Assembly (NCBI GenBank): GCA_031216915.1
Contig: CM062289.1
Span: 64,921,741 to 64,985,740, forward strand
Length of the DNA: 64,000 nucleotides
Origin: Pictodentalium vernedei
Lineage: Eukaryota; Mollusca; Scaphopoda; Dentaliida; Dentaliidae
Reading direction: 5' to 3'
The notes below the pieces were generated by a model. It was not told the DNA's origin. It was given only the letters and a program-made list of their open reading frames with translations, and ran no database searches. This document shows positions 46,979 through 57,331 of the stretch, piece after piece; the first letter of the stretch is position 1; the number at the start of each line of letters is the position of its first letter. A program made the translations under genes and the position numbers.

Positions 46979-47941
46979 ATGGCTGATCATTCAAAAACTT
47001 TCCGTTACGATGCTGGGGCCAGATATGAGGACGGCGGATTCTACAAGCACAAACAATTAAGTGATATCAACGAAATCCATGTGGCTTTAACCCCTCCACA
47101 TAGCTTAGAGTCCAAGCGTTTTGAAAGCAATCACTTGGATATCTTCTCAAAGTATAAACGCCCAGACAGAGATTCTGGAGCAGTCATCAAGCAATGGCGG
47201 AGTTTGCCCATATGCTGAATGGTGTGCGACGACAGGGTGCGGAGTCTCGGCTACTGCCCACCTGAACCAAACCACAGACTTATTCGCTAGAGATTTCTGG
47301 CTATTCCATTTCTACTACCAGACACGGTGGATTTTAGCCGAAATGAAAGTTGCCTTACCGCGGGGTCATGCATGGTTAGATACAATAACTCATATGACAA
47401 ACGCGCTCTTGAAAGACTATCAAATGAAATCGGTGTCTCGCCTGATACAGATTGGAGAGAAAAGGGAAATTATAATGACGGGTTGGGCACTTTATACCAA
47501 GTCGTCGAATACTATAGCTATCCCCTGACATTACACCGCCGAGTCGAAGATACGACCAAACGGTCACATTCACCCAACTCTCAGGGCACGGGCATACTCA
47601 TGCAGACTTTATCAAGCAAGAGCATGCATATTTTACTACGTTTATAGTTGACGAGGGGCAAATGGGTTTACAAGGACGAAAGAATCAATGAGTCCATTAG
47701 GACGTAGGTCTGGGCAATAATCGGATCCCAGGCTCAGACCCGTTCATCGATCCTCGGAACGGGTACAGCGTTCGACGTCCAAAAGCAGTTTGAGGCTAAT
47801 GTGGAAGATGCCATTGTCCACTCAGTGGACCTGGAGATTGGAATTAAACGCTATCAAGGCTTGTTGTCTCACACCAAGTCAAAAATAGATTATGTATTCG
47901 GTCGAGGCCTCTACATGATAAAATGCCGTTATTGTGAGTAG
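46979..47941 (+). pseudogene. Element gene 1, unknown protein (frameshifted)
   Basis: It starts ATGGCTGATCATTC (MADHSKTFRYDAGARYED). The open parts are 46979-47218, then other frames around 47300-47650 (LERLSNEIGVSPDTDWRE, HGHTHADFIKQEHAYF), then about 47700-47941 (GTAFDVQKQFEANVEDAI, KIDYVFGRGLYMIKCRY). Together they suggest a product of about 320 residues. I do not recognise the family. Position beside the left TIR and size make it a candidate for an integration, replication-accessory or structural protein; this is inference. At least three frame changes or stops make it non-functional. Confidence 0.6.
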
Positions 47942-47954
47942 AATTACAGTTGGC

Positions 47955-48485
47955 TTACTCGCGCTTTGGTTTCTCCGACGATAGCCACTGACGAGCCGAC
48001 ACAAGAAGCAGATCCCCGACAGCAAGGACCACGGCCCACAGGTTTTCGGCCAGCCAGCCTACAGTGTTTGTGAGTAGCTTGAACAGCCACGAAACAATGG
48101 GGCCTATAATTCCAGGTAGCGCAGCCACCACCTTCCCAACTAGCTTGTCCAGGATGCGCCCAAGAGCCTGTAGGTGCTTCTTCACCTACACTTTGAGGCC
48201 ACCCTTATCAGATGGAGGTGGAGTGGGAGTGGGGGTACTTCCGCACCCGTCGGTCAACGCAAGTACTAGGGTCGAGATTGCCATCCCAATAGATGCGATT
48301 GTAATCCCTTGTTCCCAGAAGAGAGTGCGAATGCGCTCAGCGAGGGTCGTGTCCTCATTGAGGATCAGCATTATCGTCTCTCTGATTCGGTTTATTTGCG
48401 ATCGGAGATCCTCTCTATTCGTTGCGGCCGCCTCCAGACGGGATGCTCGTTCATCTTCCATGTTGCGCAAGCGTTCTGCTATCCG
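47955..48485 (-). pseudogene. Element gene 2, coiled-coil/membrane protein with nonsense codon
   Basis: Reading from 48470: a helical charged part (RSQINRIRETIMLILNED), a first hydrophobic segment (ITIASIGMAISTLVLALT), a Pro/Thr-rich linker (TPTPTPPPSDKGG), a TAG after GLKV near 48185, then in the same frame an amphipathic and strongly hydrophobic part (KLVGKVVAALPGIIGPIVSW, NLWAVVLAVGDLLLV). The two open frames are one gene broken by that stop. The Gly/Ala-rich hydrophobic helices suggest a membrane-active virion protein, not shown. Convergent with gene 1 (13-bp gap). Confidence 0.7.
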
Positions 48486-48649
48486 GCGCTTACTAAACTA
48501 TTCATCTTGAGCTTCATCGGGCTTTCTTTTTTCCAAAGCGATGTGCTCATCCAGCACGGACAGTCTGGCCAGCGTTGTTCGTTAACTCACCTCGAGTGGT
48601 CTGCATTGCCCTGTCGAGTCCGCGGAGCTCTCCGATGCTATACTCCAAT

Positions 48650-49280
48650 CACACGGTATCAAGTGGAGGGTCAGGTAAGGTTTTAAGTGTAGTTTCTTCC
48701 TCCTCGGTAAGACTTTCGACCACGTTTTGAGTGGAATTTGACGCAGCATTAGCCACCTGTCCCAAATCTCGCAGTTCTGTAGTATCCGATCCGAGCCAAG
48801 CAGCTACCTCACCCAACTCAGTGTCATTGACCTGCTGAGTTTCAAGCGCCTTTGACTTAAGGACCTCCCCCCCCCCCCTTCCCACCGAGTCCAGTCCACA
48901 AAACCCGGCTCACTCCGGATGACCTCCCCACCGCCACGCTTTCCAGCAATTGATGAGAGAGCAATGAGTGCTCCCGATTTACTAACTATGTCGACATTTG
49001 GATGGGCCTTCGGCCTCAGCCGCCTATTTTTGTCGAGCTCAAACTTGGAATAGTCACGTAGATAGGGCACCATCCCTTTCTCAGACAGATTCTGGTAGTA
49101 GCCATTGGCTGCCTTCTCCAAGAGCTCATGCTGCAATGCAGGTATTTTAACACCCGTCTCTTGTTCCTGTTCCAATAGAATATCCGAAGGGACCCGGGTA
49201 AAGCTAGTTTCATCTTGCAACTCCGTTGCATCATCATCGTCCTGTCGTCTTCCGTACTCGTCGAGGTCAAAGTCTGCCAT
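48650..49280 (-). pseudogene. Element gene 3, acidic protein, frameshifted at a C run
   Basis: It starts MADFDLDEYGRRQDDDDATE and continues with PALQHELLEKAANGYYQNL and KAHPNVDIVSKSGALI. The frame changes at the C run 48867-48879. The remainder continues in another frame as LGEVAAWLGSDTTELRDLGQ and ENVVESLTEEEETT-like sequence to about 48650. About 210 residues overall, hydrophilic, function unknown. It is divergent from the probable capsid gene, sharing a ~55-bp promoter region. Confidence 0.65.
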
Positions 49281-49335
49281 TGTATTGAAGATAGATCGGA
49301 GATATGTCCATTATATTCAACGTCTGCAAACCAAT
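49281..49335. promoter_or_regulatory. Candidate bidirectional promoter of the virus-like element
   Basis: The 55 bp between the divergent starts at 49280 (minus) and 49336 (+) must hold the start signals of both blocks. No strong TATA box is evident; TATATTC is the closest match. Inferred from layout only. Confidence 0.35.
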
Positions 49336-50571
49336 ATGGGAACCAATATGGACGCAGGCTTAACCCACACCGCAGACTACGAGAGCCTCTTGGGGTAAAG
49401 GGAGTTCGGCAGTCGGTTGTGATCACGCACAACCCTAGTAGGATTGGCCCGAACCAACAGCTCAATATCCGGTTCCCCAACCTCGGGCCCCACGACCTTA
49501 TCGTACAGGGTACAGTGCGCCTAGCCACTGCAGTCACCCTGAACTCAACGTATAATAACAGGTCAGTCGTTCAGAATCTTGGCCGTGCTATCGTCAAGAA
49601 AATGGCAATCAAGAACAGCGGGAACGAGGTTATGTCGGTCGACGATGCAGACGTGTACCACTGCTACCAGGGTATTAATACATCCGCTAAAGAAATGCTA
49701 CTAAGCTGCTGGTCGGCGCAAAAGACAAGGCTGACACTGTTGCCACAGACAAGGCTATCGCTGATGCCTATGACAATCGGTTCTGTATCCCGCTGGACTT
49801 TGAACTCCTTGAGGCTCATACGCCTTTCTACCAGAGTGCGCGTGGCGATCGGCTCGAGTACGAGCTGACATTCAATGATTACAGTCGAGTGGTCCTGGCC
49901 ACAGGTGAAGCCACTGCCAGTTACACCATTGATAATATCAGGCTGGTGTATGAAATGGTCACCCAATCTGTACTTGCTCGCATGGTCCGCGACCAGTATG
50001 CTGATCGTCTCGCCATCCCATACGATCGCGTCCTTCCCCTCCGTAAAATGACCAAAGACAAGAGCGGCTCTCTGTGGAACAGCAACCTCCACGTTGCCGC
50101 ACGGAGCATGAAGGGGATCCTGCTGCTGTTCGAGGACCCTACAACGGCTGGTGCATCTTTCAGTATGAAACCCGAGGTATTTTATAACCCCAAGATCACC
50201 AAAGTTGAGGTTATCATAGACAGGGTGCCAACCAGCTGTACTCCTAGGGTTTGCGTACCTACCAGTAATGGATCGAAGCCACTCGGCACTTTGGAGCTTG
50301 CCCCAGCAGCAAAAGAGATCCTGAGGTGGCTCTGGTCGCAAAGGAGCTATCTCTGGCGAATGTCACATTGAGGGAGTTCTTGAGCAACAAGTATGACCTG
50401 CGCACTACGGATGATGGCGGACTACACGACAGAGGCCGGCGTATAGAAAATGCCAGTGAAGGTATCACTATGCAGATCACAAAGACAGCAGAGGCGAATG
50501 GTGCATTGAACGTATATCTGTATAGGACGCGCAGATTAACATTCAATATGACCACCGGTACAGTCTATTAA
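49336..50571 (+). pseudogene. Element gene 4, probable major capsid-type protein (broken)
   Basis: It starts MGTNMDAGLTHTADYESLLG, is interrupted near 49396, and continues in another frame: PSRIGPNQQLNIRFPNLGPH, GRAIVKKMAIKNSGNEVMSV. A further change near 49720 leads to FCIPLDFELLEAHTPFYQSA and LEYELTFNDYSRVV, then KITKVEVIIDRVP. Another near 50300 leads to RRIENASEGITMQITKTAEA at the C-terminus. The product would be about 410 residues, rich in beta-strand-like alternation. It lies directly before the packaging ATPase, as capsid genes commonly do. The capsid role is inferred from that position and composition; no fold can be proved here. Confidence 0.6.
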
Positions 50572-51172
50572 TGATTTTTCTAACGGAGCCACACTCAGCC
50601 ATTATTTGCTGTCAAACAGGCTGTGGCAAGACAGTTTTCGCTCTGGGCCTGCTGGAGTGCACTTACCGGGACGTGTTTTGGAACATTGTGGTGTTCTGTC
50701 CCACAATCAAGTACAACAAAACATACCACGACCGTCCAGAGATTTGGGATAACCCCGATGTGCACATAGCAAATCCTGGTGAACACCTCCACTCATATCT
50801 ACGGGCCTTCTATCAGATGTTCAAGGGGGAGCCAACCTTGTACATTATCGACGATTGCTCGGCTGCGAAACCTTTGGCGCAAGAGAAAGACATGCTGTCT
50901 GAGGTAGCCTTCTCGGGTCGTCATGCACAGCAGAGCGTTTGGGTTTTGACTCAGTAGTATAACTCTGTGTTAAAGGATCTCCGCGAGCAGACCCCCCCTG
51001 GGCTTGCCTGTTCCACTGTAAGGACAGAGACAGCTTCGGAGACTGTCTACGAGAGAATGATGTGATTGGAAGCCGCGAGGAACGTGTGGCAGTTCGCCAG
51101 GCATTGGAGGAGAGCAAGCATACCCGATTAGTGATAAAAACAGACCAACCAACCACTTATAAAGTGTTGTGA
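50571..51172 (+). pseudogene. Element gene 5, FtsK/HerA-type packaging ATPase
   Basis: A P-loop ATPase of the A32/FtsK-HerA type that pumps viral DNA into capsids. Walker A is CQTGCGKTVFALGLL (residues ~18-32). Walker B is PTLYIIDDCSA (~93-103). A conserved FSGRHAQQSVWVLTQ follows near residue 115, as the sensor strand. TAG at 50955-50957 interrupts it, and a frame change lies in the C run near 50991. The reading then continues CLFHCKDRDSFGDCL to TGA at 51170-51172. About 200 residues, normal for the family in Polinton-like elements. The start ATG overlaps the stop of the preceding gene as TAATG. Confidence 0.85.
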
Positions 51173-51310
51173 TAACGGACCTATATTATATGGGAAGCAG
51201 TGATTCTAATAACCCAAGCACTATATATAAGTGTGCTGGGGTGGACGGCATTGCACATTGTTATGTGCTATGTTAGACTTAAACGGCGTACATGTACATG
51301 TATACAGATC

Positions 51311-51839
51311 ATGTATTGTGACGATATCATTGATCAACTGCTGGAAGAGCAAGGTGGCGCTGTTCCGAAAGAACAATAGGGAGGCAAGACAGCCGTGAAT
51401 CCTGCTGTGCCTGTTCCTTTGGAACTTCCGAAGGAAAAACAGGTCGATGGAGCCGCATTCCCTTCAGGTGGGCAGGCTAATCAGTATATAGGGAAAAGCC
51501 TCACAATTGACCAGGTCAACGCCATGAATGACGAGGAAATCGATAAACTCTCTGCCCGATATGAGGCACGGCTCGGCGCAGCAATGACAAAAACTCTGGG
51601 GAGACTGCTCTACAACTCTATGCAGGGGCGGTCAGCATGTTTCTTCCAATACCCCCAGAGAACCAACTAAAGTTGGTTGCTGATCTTGAGGCAGATCCAT
51701 TTGTTGGGCACACGCTAAGCAGTACCACGTGCAAGCTATATCATCGATATGGCATGCACTTAGCACCGCTAACCACGATGCTAACCACTGCTAAACACTG
51801 TCGGTTTGGACAACCCTGCCTTCTAACAAATCAAGACGA
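51311..51839 (+). pseudogene. Element gene 6, unknown protein (nonsense and frameshift)
   Basis: It starts MYCDDIIDQLLEEQGGAVPK, has TAG at about 51377, and continues LPKEKQVDGAAFPSGGQ, DEEIDKLSARYEARLGAAMT. Near 51640 the frame changes to MFLPIPPENQLKLVADLEAD and PFVGHTLSSTTCKLYHRYGM. About 175 residues; family not recognised. It is in the same strand block as the capsid-type and ATPase genes, so a structural or assembly role is plausible. Confidence 0.55.
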
Positions 51840-52412
51840 TGTCATCGATGACAGAGGCAAACCTGCCGATAGTTACTGTTGTTCCAACGTAACAGAAACA
51901 GGTGGAGAGAGTGACAGCTGCGCCGACCACTGAGTCGTCGGTTGTTCCTATGCCGAAGGACCAACGGGAGCGACAGAAAGACCCTAAAAAAGTGGCAGCC
52001 GGACAGGCAGAAGCTGCCTCCAGGAATGCAAAACAACAAAAAGCCTTGGCCGGGTTGCAAGAAGAGAAGGCCAATCTCCAGCGAATGGTCGTAAACAACG
52101 CAGTAGCAAACCAAGCGGCTGATGGACCCGTTGTTCCTTCGGAACGGTAACAATATAAGAAACATGGACAGCAGCAAGGGTTATCGAATGCAATGCATCA
52201 CGAACGCAGTTCATTAGATGACTGGTCCCCATTGATTTCTGGCGCGGTTGGGTTGTCATTATGGTTCCAGTCCCGAAGTGCCCCAAAAGAACAGGAACAA
52301 CAATAAGTCAGCGGCCAATCTAATGATACCGCCTGTTGATCATGACAACCGTAGCACGGCACCTCCGAACAAGCATTTAAAGGTATCTTCAGACCCATTC
52401 TATATGGAGTAG
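51840..52412 (+). pseudogene. Element gene 7, charged coiled-coil protein with C-terminal anchor
   Basis: It starts MSSMTEANLPIVTVVPT. A stop follows near 51893, then Lys/Ala-rich helix (KDPKKVAAGQAEAASRNAKQ). Another stop lies at 52148, then a hydrophobic stretch (WSPLISGAVGLSLWFQ), and after a frame change the C-terminal KHLKVSSDPFYME. It could be a tail-anchored virion or assembly protein. Function unknown. Confidence 0.5.
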
Positions 52413-52432
52413 TATATGTGTATATATATACA

Positions 52433-52711
52433 ATGTCTTCAGCCGATGGAAAGATGTTGGTCAATGCTGCCTATCACAGCGCCGTGGTCTCAGCCCTCGC
52501 AATAGGGTAAGCCCGCTTAGGTAAGATGGCAATGAAGGGATCCACCCCTAAACTTGACGTCACCGGCTATGACGCCGGGATGGTAGTCCTTGATGTGGGG
52601 CTGGCGATGGCAACCAAGGACATGTTAATTAAACAAGGACTCATTCCAGCAGATTTTATGAAACAACAAGATGGCCTCGATCGGAGTGCTAGTTGTGGGC
52701 GCCCTTGTTAA
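52433..52711 (+). pseudogene. Element gene 8, small membrane protein
   Basis: It starts MSSADGKMLVNAAYHSAVVS. A TAA follows ALAIG near 52508, then ARLGKMAMKGSTPKLDVTGY and MVVLDVGLAMATKDMLIKQG. Two hydrophobic helices flank a short basic loop. About 80-90 residues. Its role is unknown; small membrane proteins are frequent in virus-like elements. Confidence 0.5.
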
Positions 52712-52920
52712 GGCAGTGGCCTTCTCTGGCAGCAACTACTTCTTCTCCAAGCTTCGGGATAGCGATTTTGGTTCAGAACGTGTGCGACATGACAAAGCCG
52801 TAGAAAAGCTTCAGGCCTCCCAGGCAGCATAGTCCCATAAGCGAACAGAACTCCTCGATTCGTTTTTTGTGCCCTGTGAGCTCTCTCGGCGAGAGGCCTT
52901 GCGGGTATTAAACCAGAGTT
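52671..52920 (+). pseudogene. Element gene 9, N-terminally anchored small protein (truncated)
   Basis: ATG at 52671 overlaps the end of gene 8 in another frame. MASIGVLVVGALVKAVAFSG forms a hydrophobic N-terminus, then charged helix (SERVRHDKAVEKLQASQAA) up to TAG at 52830-52832. The frame stays open after it for a while. It converges with and overlaps the minus-strand gene 10, so its original end is unclear. Confidence 0.45.
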
Positions 52921-54220
52921 GGCTGAATTTCTCTTCCTCCGCGAGTACACGACTGAATTCACTTCTCGGATATCTGGCCATCGGCAACAGCCTTTGAATA
53001 CAGATCTGCGATTCTCGAAAGCTTGGTCTCCGCTAAGGTGGCAATGGTGATGTGCTTTTTTACCTTCATTGTGAGCCTTCGGCTTACAAACTTCCCGAAA
53101 ACTCCTGCCAATCCACAGGCCCCTGCTGCAGCCTCTAGTGCTATAACCACAAGAATTGCGGCTACGTTTGGCAACAGCCCGATTCCACCAACGCCGATCC
53201 CTACACCAGTCGCGGACAGAAATGTTCGATGCCATCTGCGATATTGACCCCTCGCTGGTTTTTCTTGCCGAGAGAATGCCTACGGTCTCGTTCGGTCATG
53301 AGACGGGCTCTTACATCACCAATCTCCTGGATGCGGAAAGTATTCGCGTCGCTAGTATTGAAATCGGGATACAAGCCCATTCTTATTGGTATTATACATC
53401 ATTTTCTAATACCTTTAAATCGCCAACTGTCAGTATCTGTCTGGGAAACCACAGGCGCTTGAGCTTAGCTGGGCCAAGATGTAGGGTATTGAATGTGTCG
53501 GTTGGAAACCTAGCACCTGTGACCTAGTTCTCGACACCACTTAACGAGAGCAACACATCTTTGCCACGGATAATGATGACAAGTTCTTTGCCATTATGCC
53601 ACCGACCCCGTTTTAGGTCAAGCCCATGTAGCACTGATATGAAGCCGTTGGTATACCCAGGACTGTCTGTACAATTGTGGTGGTACCCTTGCCAGGAGTA
53701 AGACGATCAACCTCCCAAAAGAGCTTCATCATCGCATCTCCTTTTACCCCACCCAACTCATACCTGGCATTGCTTTCGTGAACATAAATAGCACCTTTCG
53801 GGATATAAGAAGCCACACACAGCCACTGTTCTGGAGTTTACGGAGCCAGTGGTCGCGTCTCAGTTGCATGTGAGGTTGGATGACCCTGAAGTCAAGTGTC
53901 CACCCACCGCGAGCAGGGTGTCTAAACAGAGACCACTGACTGGAGTCATTCTGGATAAGTTTGCAGCTCCTCCACGGAGTTGAGCCTTCCAGGTTCAAAC
54001 CACGCAGCTCGGTAAACGTGGCTTGTTGCGGTTGTTCCCGTTCGGAGGGAACAACAACGGGCATCTCTTTTCTCCTGTATAGCCCCTCGGAGAGCTGAAA
54101 TACATACAATCTGTCCGTCATCCCTGGTTCTCCAAAGCCCTGCATGTCCCCGATATCTGCCAACAGAAGGGTCGTGCAAGGCAGTGCATCATATGTTCCT
54201 GGTCCTCCGCTATTCACCAT
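52850..54220 (-). pseudogene. Element gene 10, unknown protein with C-terminal hydrophobic domain
   Basis: It starts MVNSGGPGTYDALPCTTLLL and continues ADIGDMQGFGEPGMTDRLYV and QLSEGLYRRKEMPVVVPS. A frame change near 53820 leads to IPKGAIYVHESNARYELGGV. Several breaks follow; the frame near 53330-53240 reads IQEIGDVRARLMTERDRRHS. Next comes GVGIGVGGIGLLPNVAAILV with a second hydrophobic helix, a basic RRLTMKVKKHI, and IADLYSKAVADGQISEK before another break near 52965. The parts are collinear, suggesting one gene of about 450 residues. Function unknown. Confidence 0.5.
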
Positions 54221-54289
54221 GTCTTTACACTCATTGCAGTTGTTGCAATAAGTGTAAAGGTATATTTTGACTATGTAATGTTACGGATA

Positions 54290-56822
54290 GGCGGCGGATG
54301 TGCCTTTTCAGGGCGCATCATCTTTTGCCCGGTGGTCTGCCTTGACCTCTTCGTAATAATGCACTGCTTGACGTAACCAGTCATGGGGCATCTCACCTGC
54401 GATTGGTGGTGGCTGGCCTTGATCACCACAGCCGATAACCTGGTTGGTCCAGCCAGTTCAAGAACATTTCTAGGATAGGCCGGGGCACAGTGCAGGCCTC
54501 ATTCCAGATGATGACATGGGGGATGAACTTCTGGCCCATGCGGTCTGGCGTCCAGTCGTTCTGGCCGCTCCACCGGAAGAAGCTATGGTAGGTCTGGGCC
54601 TTGACTCCCCTACCTCGCATCTCTTTGGCAAGGCGGTGAGTTGGGGTAAAGACAAGTGTGTCTCGCACCCCAAAGAGCTCGATCGCTCTCGTTGTCTTGT
54701 TGCTACCACCTCCACCATTGAGGTAGCTCAGCCGATGGTGTGTCAGTGGCAGGGCACACACAATTGCTCACCACAATCACAGAGTCTAGGGGTGACATAT
54801 GCCGCGACACCATCGAGCTTGTGCAGTGTGGTCTTTTTCACGTATATGCTGTCTGTTGCCACTCGAACCGCCTCTTTTTCATTGAAACGCTGCAACATAC
54901 TGAGGAGGTTAATGTGAGCATATGCTAACATAAAGGCCCTTACGTGGGGCTGTGAACCATCGTAATACGTGAGAATGTGGCCCAGAGTGCACCGTTGGGG
55001 TCTGCCAATCAGGTTGCCTCTTTGGGGAGTGTCTCTCACAAAATAATCTAATTCACCCTGATCCGTGACAAGGCGGCGAGTCAATCGTTTACCATCGGCT
55101 TTTGCGCCCTGAGTGAACTTCCGATAATGCTGCAGCCCTAGTCTCGGTCGTCTGGAAGCCAGACCTCGGCTTGCTTCTCGAACGCAATGATGGCTTCGTG
55201 GACCCTTAGACGGGTGAGGAGACCCGACTCCACGAGGAAGGCGAGCAGAGGTGTGGGGGGAACCCAGCCCTGCTCGGCGAAATGCTTCCCAAACCATGCC
55301 GGGATGACGGGGTAAACCCCTTGTTTGAATTTCCACTCCTGGATCTCGGCGAAGCCTGTGCCGATGTCTTTAGGGAGGTCTCTGTTGATGGCCACTCTGG
55401 TCATCCGGTGGGTGGGGTGTCCGAATCTCTCGAAATAGGGTTTGGCGTCGCCTCTCCCCTGCAAGCTGGCCGGGTAGCACGCCTTCATGTCGATAGAGAC
55501 GACCTCTCTCGTGTCGTATGTCATGGAGTTCCAGAGACCACCATGGCCGTGCTCCACGCAGGCCTTTTGGTTGTCGTCGAGGAGGCCGGCTGGGGTCGGC
55601 TTCCAACCGTTGTGCTCTTTGGCCATAATGCTGGCCGCGTTGTTCACCCCGAAAACCCTGTCAGCGAGTGACCCATCGCCTAGATGGGTGCAGGCTTCTT
55701 AGAGGGTTCGATGGGCTCCCTGTGTCCTGTAGGTGCGGCCGTTTAGGAGCACAAACTGGTCGACGCTGAGCTGTCTATTCTGGTCACCTTCGAATAGCCA
55801 GACTGCGATTGGCTCATTTTGGGTGGCCTCTCTGACGGCTTCCCAGACGTCACCCGCGTATATCTGCACCTGCCTGGTCTGGGGGAAGTGCAGGTCTATA
55901 GACCAGGCGAGGCCGCTATGGCAGATGAGCTCTACTTTCCCTCTCACCCCATTTGGACTTTCTTCTCCCACTCCTCGATTTTCGCCTGGTGGGGGTTAGG
56001 CCCTGTCCTCTGAGAGCCCTCAAAGTGCTCCACCACTCTCTGCTCGACACAGTTGAGATCACCGTCACGCATTGGGGACAAGTTGGCAACGTCTGGGTCT
56101 CTGAAATGGTAGAGCCCGTAAACGACGGCAGTGACAGGGTAAGCATTCTGGTAGAACACCTGGTCGATCCCGATCAGCGCGCCCGGCTTAGTTTCTCGAG
56201 AGATCTCAATGATGCCCCGCCCCTTCTTCCTCCCCACACGGACAGGGTCGATCTTATCTCCGGCGGCCCAGTCGCCTTCGTTCCGTTCCCGCAAGAACTT
56301 GATTTTCAGGATGAAAGCACCCTCTGGAAGGGCTGCAAGCAGTCGTGCTGCCCTTCCGACCGTCATGCGGACATCTAGGGCCAGTCGGCCGGCCCTTGCA
56401 TGCATACCATCGGCGATCTTAACGTCGCCGATGTTAATGGGGTCCTCTGCTTCTACCCTCCACGCGGAAAAGACCGCGGCGGCGCCATCAACTTCAAACT
56501 CGTCTTTGGCGTCGTTCACAAGATCGACCCATGATTCATCATCTGGTAGCCTCACCGGGTGGGGGACTTCGATATCCAAGTCGAATTGACGCCGTGGTTT
56601 GGTTGAGTCAAACTCCTCAACAATTGCCTTCCTTTTTCTCTCACGCGCCTTTCGAGGTGGAGAGGGAGGTCGTGTAGCATCTGGAAGTAGAGGCCTCAGT
56701 AATCGCTTCTTTATTGCTTCTGGAATGGGTCCATCCAGGATGTTCTGGACAACATCTTTAAGAGGCTCCGGTGTTTGCATTTCAGCCAACAGCTGATTGA
56801 TGTATTCGTCCATACTTGCCAT
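54290..56822 (-). pseudogene. Element gene 11, family B DNA polymerase followed by superfamily 1 helicase
   Basis: The replication gene. The N-terminal segment (56822-55944) starts MASMDEYINQLLAEM and is open for 292 codons. Breaks follow near 55950 (frameshift) and 55702 (TAA). The palm segment (55647-55138) carries VSIDMKACYPASL, polymerase motif A. After another change near 55140 the segment to 54743 carries AFMLAYAHINLLSMLQRF and VATDSIYVKK, motif C (TDS). The next frame (54761-54423) has LNGGGGSNKTTRAIELF, a Walker A with Asn where Gly is usual. LVFTPTHRLAKEMR and HVIIWNEACTVPRPILEMF, a Walker-B-like strand with Asn for Asp, follow. The later part is decayed. Protein-primed replication is inferred from the element type. 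Confidence 0.75.
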
Positions 56823-57154
56823 GCTGAATCACTATGCCTGTTGCCACCCCATCTCTAAATGTACACGATCCATTTCGCAGTTTGACCAGATGTACCCCAC
56901 AGTACTCCCCCATGCAGCACCGGCCGCAGAGCCCCGTAGAGCTCAAAGTAAGCCACTGATATGTGTTTTACCTATCCGCATTGTGCACCTGATCGGGTAT
57001 ATCCATTGTCAGGGATATGTCTAATAGACTTCACCACCGGAAGGAGGTTTATGTCTATGAGAGGCCTGGGTCGGCGAGGGTGTGGGCCGTCCCCGGGGGC
57101 CCCCATGCCTGCCTGCCACCATCTGGTGCTGAGGGTGCTGGGCCGGCCCCGGGT
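56823..57154. other. Space between polymerase gene and right TIR
   Basis: It has no confident gene. The + frames show DQMYPTVLPHAAPAAEP and DRVYPLSGICLIDFTTGRR, which could be a small decayed gene. It probably also holds the polymerase promoter. Confidence 0.4.
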
Positions 57155-57324
57155 CCCTCAAGTTGGTGCATACGCCCTCCCCCCCCCCCCCCCACCTGCC
57201 ACCTGGTGGTGAGGGGATTGGTGCATTCGCCACTGCCTACCACCCAAAAGTTGGTGCATTCGCCGCCTGCCTACCACCCAAAAGTTGGTGCATTCGCCCT
57301 CCCCCCCCCCCCCCCCCCTGCTGC
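57155..57324 (-). repeat. Right terminal inverted repeat of the virus-like element
   Basis: The complement of the left TIR: AGTTGGTGCATTCGCC units joined to GCCTACCACCC, C runs at 57179-57192 and 57299-57318, and CCACCTGGTGG. It ends TGCTGC next to TCCAGGA. Confidence 0.85.
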
Positions 57325-57331
57325 TCCAGGA

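Larger units (their letters stand above)
46394..57324. mobile_element. Virus-like self-replicating DNA element (Polinton/Maverick-like), degraded
   Basis: 10,931 bp between direct repeats TCCAGGA (46387-46393 and 57325-57331). The exact duplication is 5-7 bp, because the ends AGCAGCA/TGCTGCT allow sliding. The genes fall in four blocks: + 46979-47941, minus 49280-47955, + 49336-52920 and minus 56822-52850. Gaps are tiny, with divergent starts about 55 bp apart and convergent ends 13 bp apart or overlapping. Content: family B polymerase plus helicase, packaging ATPase, probable capsid-type protein, several membrane proteins. Integrase and protease genes were not recognised, and the size is below the usual 15-20 kb for Polintons. 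Nearly every gene is interrupted, so it is a fossil copy. GC content is clearly higher than the flanks. Confidence 0.85.

Noticed and set aside
47955-54220. Bacterial operon or contamination
   Set aside because: TIRs with a target duplication embed the genes in animal intron sequence, and no ribosome binding sites precede the starts.
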